From Streptomyces cavernae (lineage in GTDB: Bacteria; Actinomycetota; Actinomycetes; Streptomycetales; Streptomycetaceae), in contig NZ_RPDJ01000031.1 in assembly GCF_004023625.1 (NCBI RefSeq), positions 62,001 through 126,000 on the forward strand: DNA of 64,000 nt, in the 5' to 3' direction. The notes under the pieces were generated by a model, which saw only the letters and a list, made by a program, of their open reading frames with translations, was not told the origin of the DNA and searched no databases. Shown here piece after piece: positions 15,706 to 23,525 of this stretch. The position numbers were made by a program, and so were the translations under genes. Numbering within the stretch: the stretch's first letter is position 1; each line of letters starts with the position of its first letter.

Positions 15706-17612
15706 GCGGGTTCTCCTTCATCGTGTACGGCGGGTGCGCCGCGTCGGTGGGCGGTCACCCAGAAGCGGATGCTCTCGACGAGCACCACGAGTGCCACGGT
15801 CACGGCGAGAGCCGTGAGCGCGACCTTGAACTCAGTTCCGGTGAACAGTGCGGCCAGCACGGTGACCAACAGCGTCCGGCCTTCGTGCCCCCCGATCGCC
15901 CGCACCAGCCACGGCGGTGGCGCGCCGGCGTCGCCGCGGATGCGGTACACCGTGTCGTAGTGATGGTAGGCGACTGCGGCCACCAGCCCGAAAGCCGCTG
16001 GAAGGGCTCCGTTCACATCGGATTTGGCGGCGAGCAGCAGGACCGTGCCGTACTCCGCGAAGCGGAACAGCGGCGGAATCAGCCAGTCCAACGGGCCCTT
16101 CAAGGGCATCATCAGGACGCACCCGGCGAACACCACGTAGAGCGAGGCGCCGACGACCGCACGCGTCCCACCGAACGCCAACACCGCGACGGCCAGGCAG
16201 GCCACCCCGTAAACGGCGAGGAAGAGCGCGGTGTACTGGCGGACCCTCCCGCGTGGGTCGCGCGCCTTGGACACCAGCTCCGCGAGCGGCCCGGAGTCCG
16301 TGAGGGCGAGCAGCGCCCACGCCCCGCGGTCGCTGCGCGGCGCCTTGCGGTTCAGCGAGCGCAGCACCCGCCCCGCCGTCGTGTAAGTCGCCGCGAACGC
16401 GCAGCCGATCAGCAACGCGTAGAAGGTGATGCGTGGCGTGGTGACGGCCGTCAGGACGGCGATCATCGCCCAGCGTTCGCCGATGGGCAGCACGATCATG
16501 CGGCGTACCCACACCGTCCAGCCGACGCTGTCGAGCCGGTCCGAAAGTGCCGCGGTGGGGCTGGTGTTGGCGGTCGCGGCGGGATCCCCGGCGTTCGCCT
16601 CGTTGAAGGCGAAGTCGACGACGTGCCGACAGGTCTGCAGCACCATGGCGCCGAGCGCCAGCGCCCACACGTCGTCGCCGCCGCGGGCCGCTCCGAGCGC
16701 GAGGCCCGCGTAGTAGGCGTACTCCTTGGCCCGGTCGAAGGTGGCGTCGAGCCAGGCGCCGAGTGTGGAGTACTGCAGGGAGTAGCGGGCGAGCTGGCCG
16801 TCGGTGCAGTCGAGGACGAAGGAGAACAGCAGCAGCACGCCGGCCGCGACGAAACCGCCGCGGGTGCCGGTGGCCGCGCAGCCCGCGGCGATCAGGGCGG
16901 TGAGGAGCGAGGCGGTGGTGACCTGGTTGGGGGTCAGCCCGCGGCGGGCGCACCAGCGGGCCAGGTAGCGGGAGTAGGGGCTGATGAAGTGGGTGGTGAA
17001 GAAGCCGTCGCGGGACTTGACCGCGGTGCGCAGCCGTACGGCCTCGTCGTCCACGGCGGCGACGGCTCGCAGCGCCTCGTCGCGGGTCGGGGCGTCGGCC
17101 GGGACGGCGGCTACCAGGGTGCCGAGTTCGGGGCGGTGGACCGGGACGCCGTCGGCGGCGAGGGCGGTGGCCAGGCGCTCCGGCAGGCCATCGTCGTGCG
17201 TGCGGGCGGCGGTCTCCGCGCGGGCGGCCGGGGCGGAGCCCTCCGCCCCGGCGTTCCCGCCCGGAAGCCCGACGGGGCCGTCCGTGAGCACCGCGCCGTC
17301 GCCGAACGGTCCGGAGCCCTCGCGTGCCATGGCACGGGTCAGGGCCTGGCGGGCGGCGTGCTGGACCGAGACGGCTCCGGGCAGCGCCGCCACCGGGAAG
17401 CGGGGGTCGGTGAGCCCGAGCCGGAGCGCGTGCCGATGCCCCACGAAGCGGGCGTCGACGATGGCGACGCGCTCCTCGGAGGGCACCGCGGCGACGAGCG
17501 TCTCGGCCTCGTCGGCGTCGGAGGCGACCCGCACGTCGAAGCCCAGCGACCGCAGATCGTCCTCGATCGACGATCCGGGGGCCGGCTGGCCGGTGAGGAT
17601 GGCGGTCGGCAG
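15702..17612 (-). CDS. CDP-alcohol phosphotransferase with N-terminal domain and C-terminal DUF5941-like region; probable CTG start
   Basis: Large membrane protein of about 636 aa. A soluble N-terminal region (about 200 aa) precedes a canonical CDP-alcohol transferase motif, DCTDGQLARYSLQYSTLG then AWLDATFD, with all four Asp, followed by some eight membrane segments. The conserved-looking N-terminus PTAILTGQPAPGS is in frame only up to a CTG at 17612, which has AAGGAG nine nt upstream; no ATG, GTG or TTG precedes the in-frame TGA. The first standard start is a GTG at 17534, which would remove 26 residues and has no clear ribosome-binding site. Alternatively one extra base lies near 17,613 (GTG at 17,621). 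First gene of the seven-gene polymer cluster. Confidence 0.82.
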   Translation of the reverse strand: MPTAILTGQPAPGSSIEDDLRSLGFDVRVASDADEAETLVAAVPSEERVAIVDARFVGHRHALRLGLTDPRFPVAALPGAVSVQHAARQALTRAMAREGSGPFGDGAVLTDGPVGLPGGNAGAEGSAPAARAETAARTHDDGLPERLATALAADGVPVHRPELGTLVAAVPADAPTRDEALRAVAAVDDEAVRLRTAVKSRDGFFTTHFISPYSRYLARWCARRGLTPNQVTTASLLTALIAAGCAATGTRGGFVAAGVLLLFSFVLDCTDGQLARYSLQYSTLGAWLDATFDRAKEYAYYAGLALGAARGGDDVWALALGAMVLQTCRHVVDFAFNEANAGDPAATANTSPTAALSDRLDSVGWTVWVRRMIVLPIGERWAMIAVLTAVTTPRITFYALLIGCAFAATYTTAGRVLRSLNRKAPRSDRGAWALLALTDSGPLAELVSKARDPRGRVRQYTALFLAVYGVACLAVAVLAFGGTRAVVGASLYVVFAGCVLMMPLKGPLDWLIPPLFRFAEYGTVLLLAAKSDVNGALPAAFGLVAAVAYHHYDTVYRIRGDAGAPPPWLVRAIGGHEGRTLLVTVLAALFTGTEFKVALTALAVTVALVVLVESIRFWVTAHRRGAPAVHDEGEPA

Positions 17613-17919
17613 ACGAACTCACTCCTTGGGTACCGGCGCGCATCCTTGCGCCGGGGACGTGCGTGATGGGGGCGCACCGGTCCGTGGGCGGCCGGGCGGC
17701 ATGTCGGCAGAGGTTATCGGATGAAGAGAAGCGGACGTTCACCGCCCGTTCACGCACCGATCAACGGGGTCTGCCCGCGTCCGACCGACGCGATCATCAT
17801 CGTGGATCGGGCTTCGCCCCACAAACCGCGACCCCAGACCGGGGCATTCACGACAGCGGTCCCGGTCGCCACGCCCGGGCCGGTCGTCGCGGTCACGGCC
17901 CCGCTTAGGGTGAACGTCC
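17613..17919. other. Divergent intergenic region, DUF5941 gene / galE
   Basis: This 307-bp gap separates the leftward polymer operon from rightward galE. It must hold both promoters. I see AAGGAG at 17,622-17,627 for the leftward gene, but no TTGACA/TATAAT pair that I would defend. No small ORF with good codon bias is visible. Confidence 0.5.
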
Positions 17920-18894
17920 ATGACGTGGCTGATAACAGGTGGGGCCGGATACATCGGTGCGCATGTGGCGCGCGCGATGTCCGCCGCGGGTGAGAGCGTG
18001 GTCGCGCTCGACGATCTCTCCGCCGGGGTGCCCGCGCGGCTGCCCTCGCACATCCCGCTCGTCCAGGGCACTTCACTCGACGGGGAACTGCTCAAGCGCA
18101 CGTTCGCCGAGCACCGGGTGACCGGTGTGGTGCATCTCGCCGCCCGCAAGCAGGTCGGCGAGTCGGTGGCCCAGCCGACGCGCTACTACCAGGAGAACGT
18201 CGGGGGACTCGCGACGCTGCTCGACGCGGTCGCCGGAGCGGGCATCACCCGGTTCCTGTTCTCCTCCTCGGCGGCGGTGTACGGCAACCCGGATGTCGAC
18301 CTCATCACCGAGGACACCCCCTGTGCCCCGATGAGCCCCTACGGCGAGACCAAGCTGGCCGGAGAATGGCTGGTGCGGGCCGCGGGGCGGGCACACGGAA
18401 TCTCCACCGTCTGTCTGCGGTACTTCAACGTGGCCGGCGCGGCGGATGCCGAACTCGCCGACACCGGGATCTTCAACGTCGTCCCGATGGTCTTCGACCG
18501 CCTCACCCGCGGCGAGGCGCCGCGCATCTTCGGCGACGACTACCCGACGCCGGACGGGACGTGTGTCCGTGATTACATCCACGTCGCCGACCTCGCGGAC
18601 GCGCACCTCGCCGCGGCCCGCCGGCTGTCGTCGGGCGCGCCCGGCGCGGCGGGCGATCTGACCGTGAACATCGGCCGGGGCGAGGGGGTGTCCGTTCGAG
18701 AGCTCGTCGCGCTCATCGCGAAGGTGACGGGCGACACCCGGCCGCCGGTCGTGGCACCCCGCCGCCCCGGCGACGCCCCCCGCGCGGTCGCGTCGGCCGA
18801 GCCGGCCGCCCGGGAACTGGGCTGGACGGCGCGGCGCGGGGTGCGGGACATGGTCGCGTCGGCGTGGCAGGGCTGGCTGCTTCACCAGGGCTGA
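17920..18894 (+). CDS. galE: UDP-glucose 4-epimerase
   Basis: Short-chain dehydrogenase family epimerase interconverting UDP-glucose and UDP-galactose with bound NAD. The 324-aa protein has the N-terminal Rossmann motif TGGAGYIGAHV at residues 6-16, SSSAAVYGNP, the catalytic YGETK with Tyr near residue 144, and the family RYFNVAGA and CVRDYIHVADL segments. Length fits GalE. It stands alone, transcribed away from the polymer cluster, and could feed UDP-Gal to the GT2 enzyme; this is an inference from position. Other UDP-hexose epimerases of the same family cannot be excluded. Confidence 0.92.
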   Translation: MTWLITGGAGYIGAHVARAMSAAGESVVALDDLSAGVPARLPSHIPLVQGTSLDGELLKRTFAEHRVTGVVHLAARKQVGESVAQPTRYYQENVGGLATLLDAVAGAGITRFLFSSSAAVYGNPDVDLITEDTPCAPMSPYGETKLAGEWLVRAAGRAHGISTVCLRYFNVAGAADAELADTGIFNVVPMVFDRLTRGEAPRIFGDDYPTPDGTCVRDYIHVADLADAHLAAARRLSSGAPGAAGDLTVNIGRGEGVSVRELVALIAKVTGDTRPPVVAPRRPGDAPRAVASAEPAARELGWTARRGVRDMVASAWQGWLLHQG

Positions 18895-19020
18895 CCTGCT
18901 CATCGTTTCCGCAGGTCAGGCGATATGACAACGGTGTTCAGCGTCGCGTTGCACATACCCCCCACCCGTAGTTCACTGTGACTCCGGCACGGAGCCGGAG
19001 GGCAACAGAAGGGGGCTTCC

Positions 19021-19962
19021 ATGGGTGCCGGTCACAACCACGGCGGGCACGGGCACGGGGCCACGGGTGGGGGCACCGCGACCGCCGCGTATCGCGGCAG
19101 GCTGCGGATCGCGCTCACGATCACGGTGACGGTCATGGTCGTCGAGATCGTCGGCGCGCTCGTCGCCGACTCCCTCGCGCTGGTGGCGGACGCCGCGCAC
19201 ATGGCGACCGACGCGCTGGGCCTGGGCATGGCGCTGCTGGCGATCCACTTCGCGGGCCGCCCGGCCGGCGGCAACCGCACCTTCGGTTACGCGCGGGCCG
19301 AGATCCTCGCCGCACTCGCCAACTGTCTGCTGCTGTTCGGTGTCGGCGGGTACGTCCTGTACGAGGCGGTGCAGCGCTTCGTCACGCCCGCCGAGACCGA
19401 GGGTGGCCTCACTCTCGCCTTCGGCGCCGTGGCCCTGCTCGCGAACGTGATCTCTCTGGCCCTGCTGACGCGCGGTCAGCAGGACAGCCTCAATGTGCGC
19501 GGCGCATTTCTGGAGGTGCTCGCGGACGCGCTCGGCTCGGTGGCGGTGATCGTGGCCGCCCTGCTCGTGCTGACCACGGGTTGGCAGGCCGCGGACCCGA
19601 TCGCCTCGCTGGTCATCGGCCTCATGATCGTCCCGCGTGCCTGGAAGCTGCTGCGCGAGACGCTGGACGTCCTGCTGGAGGCGGCACCGAAGGGCGTCGA
19701 CATGGCGGAGGTGAGGGCGCACATCCTGGCCCTGCCCGGCGTTGAGGACGTCCACGATCTGCACGCCTGGACGATCACCTCCGGGATGCCGGTCCTCTCC
19801 GCTCATGTCGTCGTGGCCGCCGACTCGCTGGACACCGCGGAGTACGAGCGGATGCTGCACGAGTTGCGGGAGTGCCTGGACGACCACTTCGACGTCGCGC
19901 ACTGCACCTTCCAGTTGGAGCCGAGCGGGCACGCGGTGCACGAGGCGGGGTTGTGTCACTGA
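19021..19962 (+). CDS. Cation diffusion facilitator (CzcD/ZitB family) metal exporter
   Basis: Six-helix proton-coupled metal exporter of 313 aa. The cytoplasmic N-terminus is His-rich (HNHGGHGHG). The TM2 metal site is ADAAHMATDALG (usual HxxxD). In TM5 the usual HxxxD is replaced by EVLAD (Glu for His) in LEVLADALGSV. The C-terminal cytoplasmic domain has GVEDVHDLHAWTITSG and ends with a Cys-His. The Glu substitution may shift selectivity from Zn towards other metals, but I believe this variant is common in actinobacteria. GAAGGGGG lies 5 nt before the ATG. It is monocistronic, between galE and idi. Confidence 0.92.
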   Translation: MGAGHNHGGHGHGATGGGTATAAYRGRLRIALTITVTVMVVEIVGALVADSLALVADAAHMATDALGLGMALLAIHFAGRPAGGNRTFGYARAEILAALANCLLLFGVGGYVLYEAVQRFVTPAETEGGLTLAFGAVALLANVISLALLTRGQQDSLNVRGAFLEVLADALGSVAVIVAALLVLTTGWQAADPIASLVIGLMIVPRAWKLLRETLDVLLEAAPKGVDMAEVRAHILALPGVEDVHDLHAWTITSGMPVLSAHVVVAADSLDTAEYERMLHELRECLDDHFDVAHCTFQLEPSGHAVHEAGLCH

Positions 19963-20097
19963 GACCCGGGGGGCGCGTCGGCGCTCGGAACGTGCGCCGA
20001 GCCCGTGGCCGGGTAGGACATGCGGGTCCGCGAAGTGCCGGGAGTGCCGGTTTCGTGCGGCAGACTTGAGGTTCGAGGACCGAGGCGAAGGACTGGT

Positions 20098-20703
20098 ATG
20101 CCGATCACACCTACCACCGCGACGCACGGTTCGGCGCTCAGTTCGTCGAACGGCACCACCGAAGCGATCCTGCTGGAACTGGTCGACGAGGACGGCACCA
20201 CCATCGGCACCGCGGAGAAGCTCTCGGCGCATCAGCCGCCCGGGCGGCTGCACCGCGCCTTCTCGGTGTTCCTCTTCGACGAGCGGGGCCGGCTGCTGCT
20301 GCAGCAGCGCGCCCTCGGCAAGTACCACTCCCCCGGTGTCTGGTCCAACACCTGCTGTGGTCATCCCTACCCGGGCGAGTCCCCCTTCGCCGCCGCCGCC
20401 CGGCGCACCTACGAGGAGCTCGGGGTCTCCCCTTCGCTGCTCGCCGAGGCGGGCACGGTCCGCTACAACCACCCGGACCCGGACTCGGGTCTGGTCGAGC
20501 AGGAGTTCAACCACCTGTTCGTCGGGATGGTGCAGGCGTCGCTCAGCCCGGACCCGGGGGAGGTCGGGCATACGGTTTTCGTGACCGCGCGGGAGCTGGC
20601 GGAGCGGCACGCACGGGACAGCTTCTCGTCCTGGTTCATGACCGTGCTGGACGCGGCCCGGCCGGCGATCAGGGAGCTGACGGGCCCGTCGGCCGACTGG
20701 TGA
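20098..20703 (+). CDS. idi: Isopentenyl-diphosphate delta-isomerase type I
   Basis: Nudix-fold enzyme that interconverts IPP and DMAPP. The product is 201 aa. Catalytic elements are visible: the Cys of SNTCCGHPYPGE, the RRTYEELG Nudix-like helix, and NHPDPDSGLVEQEFNHLFVG with the second acidic site. The start is the ATG at 20098, giving MPITPTTATHGS; an upstream frame to 20020 has no ribosome-binding site. It balances the IPP:DMAPP pool made by the MEP enzymes, including the ispG and dxs copies at the left of the window. It converges with the next gene, the stops lying 18 nt apart. Confidence 0.96.
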   Translation: MPITPTTATHGSALSSSNGTTEAILLELVDEDGTTIGTAEKLSAHQPPGRLHRAFSVFLFDERGRLLLQQRALGKYHSPGVWSNTCCGHPYPGESPFAAAARRTYEELGVSPSLLAEAGTVRYNHPDPDSGLVEQEFNHLFVGMVQASLSPDPGEVGHTVFVTARELAERHARDSFSSWFMTVLDAARPAIRELTGPSADW

Positions 20704-20721
20704 GACCGGGCGGGTCCGGTG

Positions 20722-21237
20722 TCAGGGGAACCGGGGGATGCCCCCCTTGAGCGGCAGGGCGGCCCAGATCACCTTGCCCCCGCTCGCGGTGTGCTCGACA
20801 TCGCAGACACCGCTCGCCTCCTGAGTGACCTGGTGCACCAGCAGCAGGCCCCGGCCACCGGTCCGGCCGTGGTCCGTCTGCAGGGCGGTGGGGCGGTAGG
20901 GGTGGTTGTCCTCGACGGAGACGCGCACCCAGTCGGCGGCGACGGCGACCTCCACGGCGAGCGTCGGTGAGAGCAGCGCCGCATGGCGGACCGCGTTGGT
21001 GACCAGTTCCGAGACGATCAGCAGGAGGGCGTGGACCACCTCGTCGCAGGCGGGCACGCCCTGCCGGGCCAGCAGGTCCCGAACGGTGTGCCGCGCCTGC
21101 GGCACCGAGGAGTCGACGGCGGGGGCGGTGAAGCGCCACACCCCTTCGTACGGCAGTGGACCCGGCGGTCCGGGGTCGAGCGGCACGCTTCCGCCGCTCT
21201 CAGGGCGTGGGCCAGCCCCCCGCCCTTCGTCGTCCAT
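20722..21237 (-). CDS. RsbW-like ATP-binding protein (anti-sigma/GHKL family)
   Basis: Soluble 171-aa protein with a GHKL ATPase domain of the SpoIIAB/RsbW type so abundant in Streptomyces. The N-box is SELVTNAVRHA and the G-box is GRTGGRGLLLVHQV; after it comes SGGKVIWAALPL. The N-terminal 45 residues are Pro/Gly-rich. I choose the ATG at 21237 because codons between it and an earlier ATG at 21303 (Thr ACT, Gln CAA, Cys TGT, Arg AGA) are untypical. It might bind a sigma factor or anti-anti-sigma partner, but no partner gene is adjacent, so its target is unknown. Confidence 0.85.
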   Translation of the reverse strand: MDDEGRGAGPRPESGGSVPLDPGPPGPLPYEGVWRFTAPAVDSSVPQARHTVRDLLARQGVPACDEVVHALLLIVSELVTNAVRHAALLSPTLAVEVAVAADWVRVSVEDNHPYRPTALQTDHGRTGGRGLLLVHQVTQEASGVCDVEHTASGGKVIWAALPLKGGIPRFP

Positions 21238-21411
21238 CGTCCGGTCGCCACCTCTGCGCTCGATTGTCACCACACATTGAGTGTTGGCTCCGAGCTGGTC
21301 CATACCGGACGACTGAACACAAGTCAGCGACTATCGACAGCTTCTGACCGACGGCGTACTCCGACGTCGGCCGTGCGACAGCTCCTGCCTCTCTGGTGCC
21401 GACTCGGGACA

Positions 21412-22041
21412 CTATTCGGGTTGTACGGGTTTGGTACCGGGCGGTGGGTATTCCTCCTCCGCGAGCTGTTCCGACACCATGCGCACGATGCGCCGCCCGC
21501 CGTAGCCGGTGGCGATCAGGCCGAGCCCGTCGAACAGCAGCGCGAGCGAGACGAAGCAGCCGATCACGTACTTGCTGCTGCTCGGCCAGGTTGCCAGGAC
21601 CAGTGCGCCGAGCAGCAGACCGAAGGCGCCCTGCACCAGCGTCCAGCCGAACTGCGGCCCGCGCACCACGACGCTGCCCACCAGCCGGAAGATCCCGCCG
21701 GTCAGGAAGAGCAGCGCGGCGAACATGGTCAGCGCCTCGGCGGCGGCATCGGGGGTACGCAGGATCACCACTCCGGCGGCGATATTGAGGGCGGCCACCA
21801 CGACGGCGAGCCAGAAGAAGTTGTCGCCGCGGGAAAGGACCGCGTGCAGCAGTCCCACGACACCGCCGATCAGCAGCAGCCAGCCGAACAGGACCATCGT
21901 GGTCAGGGTGGCGGCGGCGGTGTAGATCAGGCCGACGAGCCCGGCGATCACCAGGATCACCCCCAGCACCGCGAGCCCGCCGAAGCCCCGGCGTAGCCTG
22001 GCCGGCTCGTCGTGCGGCCTCTTCTCCTTGAGCCTGGTCAT
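21412..22041 (-). CDS. HdeD/DUF308-family membrane protein
   Basis: Predicted integral membrane protein of 209 aa with about six short hydrophobic helices starting at residue 20, for example LGVILVIAGLVGLIYTAAA and LLIGGVVGLLHAVL. The layout matches HdeD/DUF308, first described for acid resistance in E. coli; in actinobacteria the role is unknown. Charged N- and C-terminal tails (KEKRPHDEP; SEQLAEEEYPPPG) face the cytoplasm by the positive-inside rule. It is divergent from the enoyl-CoA hydratase gene and separated from the ATPase gene by about 175 nt in which I see no gene. Confidence 0.85.
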   Translation of the reverse strand: MTRLKEKRPHDEPARLRRGFGGLAVLGVILVIAGLVGLIYTAAATLTTMVLFGWLLLIGGVVGLLHAVLSRGDNFFWLAVVVAALNIAAGVVILRTPDAAAEALTMFAALLFLTGGIFRLVGSVVVRGPQFGWTLVQGAFGLLLGALVLATWPSSSKYVIGCFVSLALLFDGLGLIATGYGGRRIVRMVSEQLAEEEYPPPGTKPVQPE

Positions 22042-22142
22042 CAGCGCCTCCTCGCGGAAGCCCCCCGGTGGTGCGTACGTGGTGGGCGTACGCGGTGGAC
22101 TGGTTGATCGTATGTTCGGCGCGTGCGGATAGCATCCGCCGT

Positions 22143-22892
22143 ATGGAGCTGCTGCACGGCGTCGCCGACGGGGTCGCCACCGTCGTCATCCACCATCCGG
22201 CCAAGCGCAACGCCATGACGGCCGGCATGTGGCGGGCACTGCCGGCGCTGCTGGACGCCCTGGCCGCCGACTCCGCCGTACGGGCGCTGGTGCTCACGGG
22301 TGAGGGCGGCACCTTCTCGGCGGGGGCCGACATCTCCACCCTGCGCAGGACGGCGGCCGAGGCGCAAGAGCTCGCCGTACGCGCGGAGGAGGCGCTCGCG
22401 GCGTTCCCCAAGCCGACGCTGGCGGCGGTGCGCGGGCACTGCGTCGGCGGCGGGGCCCAGCTCGCGGTGGCGTGCGATCTGCGGTTCGCCGAGGAAGGGG
22501 CACTGTTCGGCGTGACTCCGGCGAAGCTGGGGATCGTCTACCCGGCGTCCGCCACCCGGCGGCTGGTGTCCCTGGTGGGTCCGGCCACCACCAAGTACCT
22601 GCTGTTCTCCGGCGAGTTGATCGACAGCGCGCGGGCACTGCGGACCGGGCTGGTCGACGAGGTGCTGCCCGACGGCGAACTCGGCAAGCGCGTGGCGGAG
22701 TTCACCCGGATCCTGGTCACGCGTTCCCAGCTCACGCAGGCCGCCGCGAAGGAGTTCGCGAACGGGCGTACGGACCGGGACGGGTACTGGGCCGAGCAGG
22801 CGCGCGGCAGCGGCGACACCGCCGAGGGGGTCGCCGCCTTCCTGGAACGCAGGGCGCCGAGGTTCTCGTGGAGCGTTCCTACGCCAGAGTGA
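22143..22892 (+). CDS. Enoyl-CoA hydratase/isomerase family protein
   Basis: Crotonase-fold protein of 249 aa. The oxyanion-hole segments are TFSAGADIS (about 58-66) and VRGHCVGGGAQLAVACD. The catalytic Glu positions of true hydratases are not clearly both present: GVTPAKLGIVYP replaces the usual E-x-x-LG pattern, so the enzyme may be an isomerase, hydrolase or a non-hydratase crotonase. The ATG at 22143 starts the domain directly; an upstream frame from 22068 lacks a ribosome-binding site. Its last 14 nt overlap the 3' end of the convergent PfpI gene. Not part of the thiolase/FadB operon at 43 kb. Confidence 0.88.
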   Translation: MELLHGVADGVATVVIHHPAKRNAMTAGMWRALPALLDALAADSAVRALVLTGEGGTFSAGADISTLRRTAAEAQELAVRAEEALAAFPKPTLAAVRGHCVGGGAQLAVACDLRFAEEGALFGVTPAKLGIVYPASATRRLVSLVGPATTKYLLFSGELIDSARALRTGLVDEVLPDGELGKRVAEFTRILVTRSQLTQAAAKEFANGRTDRDGYWAEQARGSGDTAEGVAAFLERRAPRFSWSVPTPE

Positions 22893-23514
22893 AGCGGCTG
22901 TCGGTGCGGAACTCGTCGACCAGGTGCTGAGGCGCCTTCTGCGGGGAGCCCGCGTCGTACGGCGGCTGCGGGTCGTACTCGGTGAGCAGTTGGACGGCCT
23001 GGGCGTGTTCGTCGCCGGCGATCCTGCCGAGCAGGGTGAGGCCCATGTCGATCCCTGAGGAGACCCCGGCCGCGGTGACGTACTTTCCGTCGGTCACGAC
23101 CCGTTCCCCCGTCGGCTCGGCCCCGTACTGCTTCAGGAAGTCGAGGGCCAGCCAGTGCGAGGTGGCGCGGCGGCCGTCCAGGAGGCCGGCGGCGGCCAGG
23201 AGCAGGGAGCCGGTGCACACGGAGGTCGTCCATGCGCTCGTGCGGTCGGCGGTGCGCAGCCAGCCGAGGAGGGTCTCGTTGTCCATCTGGTCGAACTGAC
23301 CGGGGCCGCCCGGCACCACCACGATGTCGGGGTCCGGCACCTCGGCGAGGGTCTTGTCGGCGACCAGCGCGAGCGCTCCGGTGTCGGAGCGGACGGGACC
23401 GGTCGACTCGGCCACGAACACGGTCTCCGCGTCCGGGAGACGGCCGAGGGTCTCGTAGGGTCCCACGGCGTCGAGTGCGGTGAAGCGGTCGTAGAGGACG
23501 ATCGCGATCTGCAT
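22879..23514 (-). CDS. DJ-1/PfpI family protein (isonitrile hydratase-like)
   Basis: Single-domain class I glutamine-amidotransferase-like protein of 211 aa. Nucleophile elbow Cys is in SVCTGSLLLAAAGLLDGRRA, near residue 100; the acidic partner is likely the Asp in VLYDRFTALDAVGPYE. The fold contains isonitrile hydratases, glyoxalases and proteases, so no specific reaction is claimed. It starts 11 nt after the stop of the GlxA-type regulator gene, whose N-terminal domain is homologous to it, and the two are probably co-transcribed; the regulator could sense the same ligand class. Confidence 0.88.
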   Translation of the reverse strand: MQIAIVLYDRFTALDAVGPYETLGRLPDAETVFVAESTGPVRSDTGALALVADKTLAEVPDPDIVVVPGGPGQFDQMDNETLLGWLRTADRTSAWTTSVCTGSLLLAAAGLLDGRRATSHWLALDFLKQYGAEPTGERVVTDGKYVTAAGVSSGIDMGLTLLGRIAGDEHAQAVQLLTEYDPQPPYDAGSPQKAPQHLVDEFRTDSRFTLA

Positions 23515-23525
23515 CGGTCTTCCCT

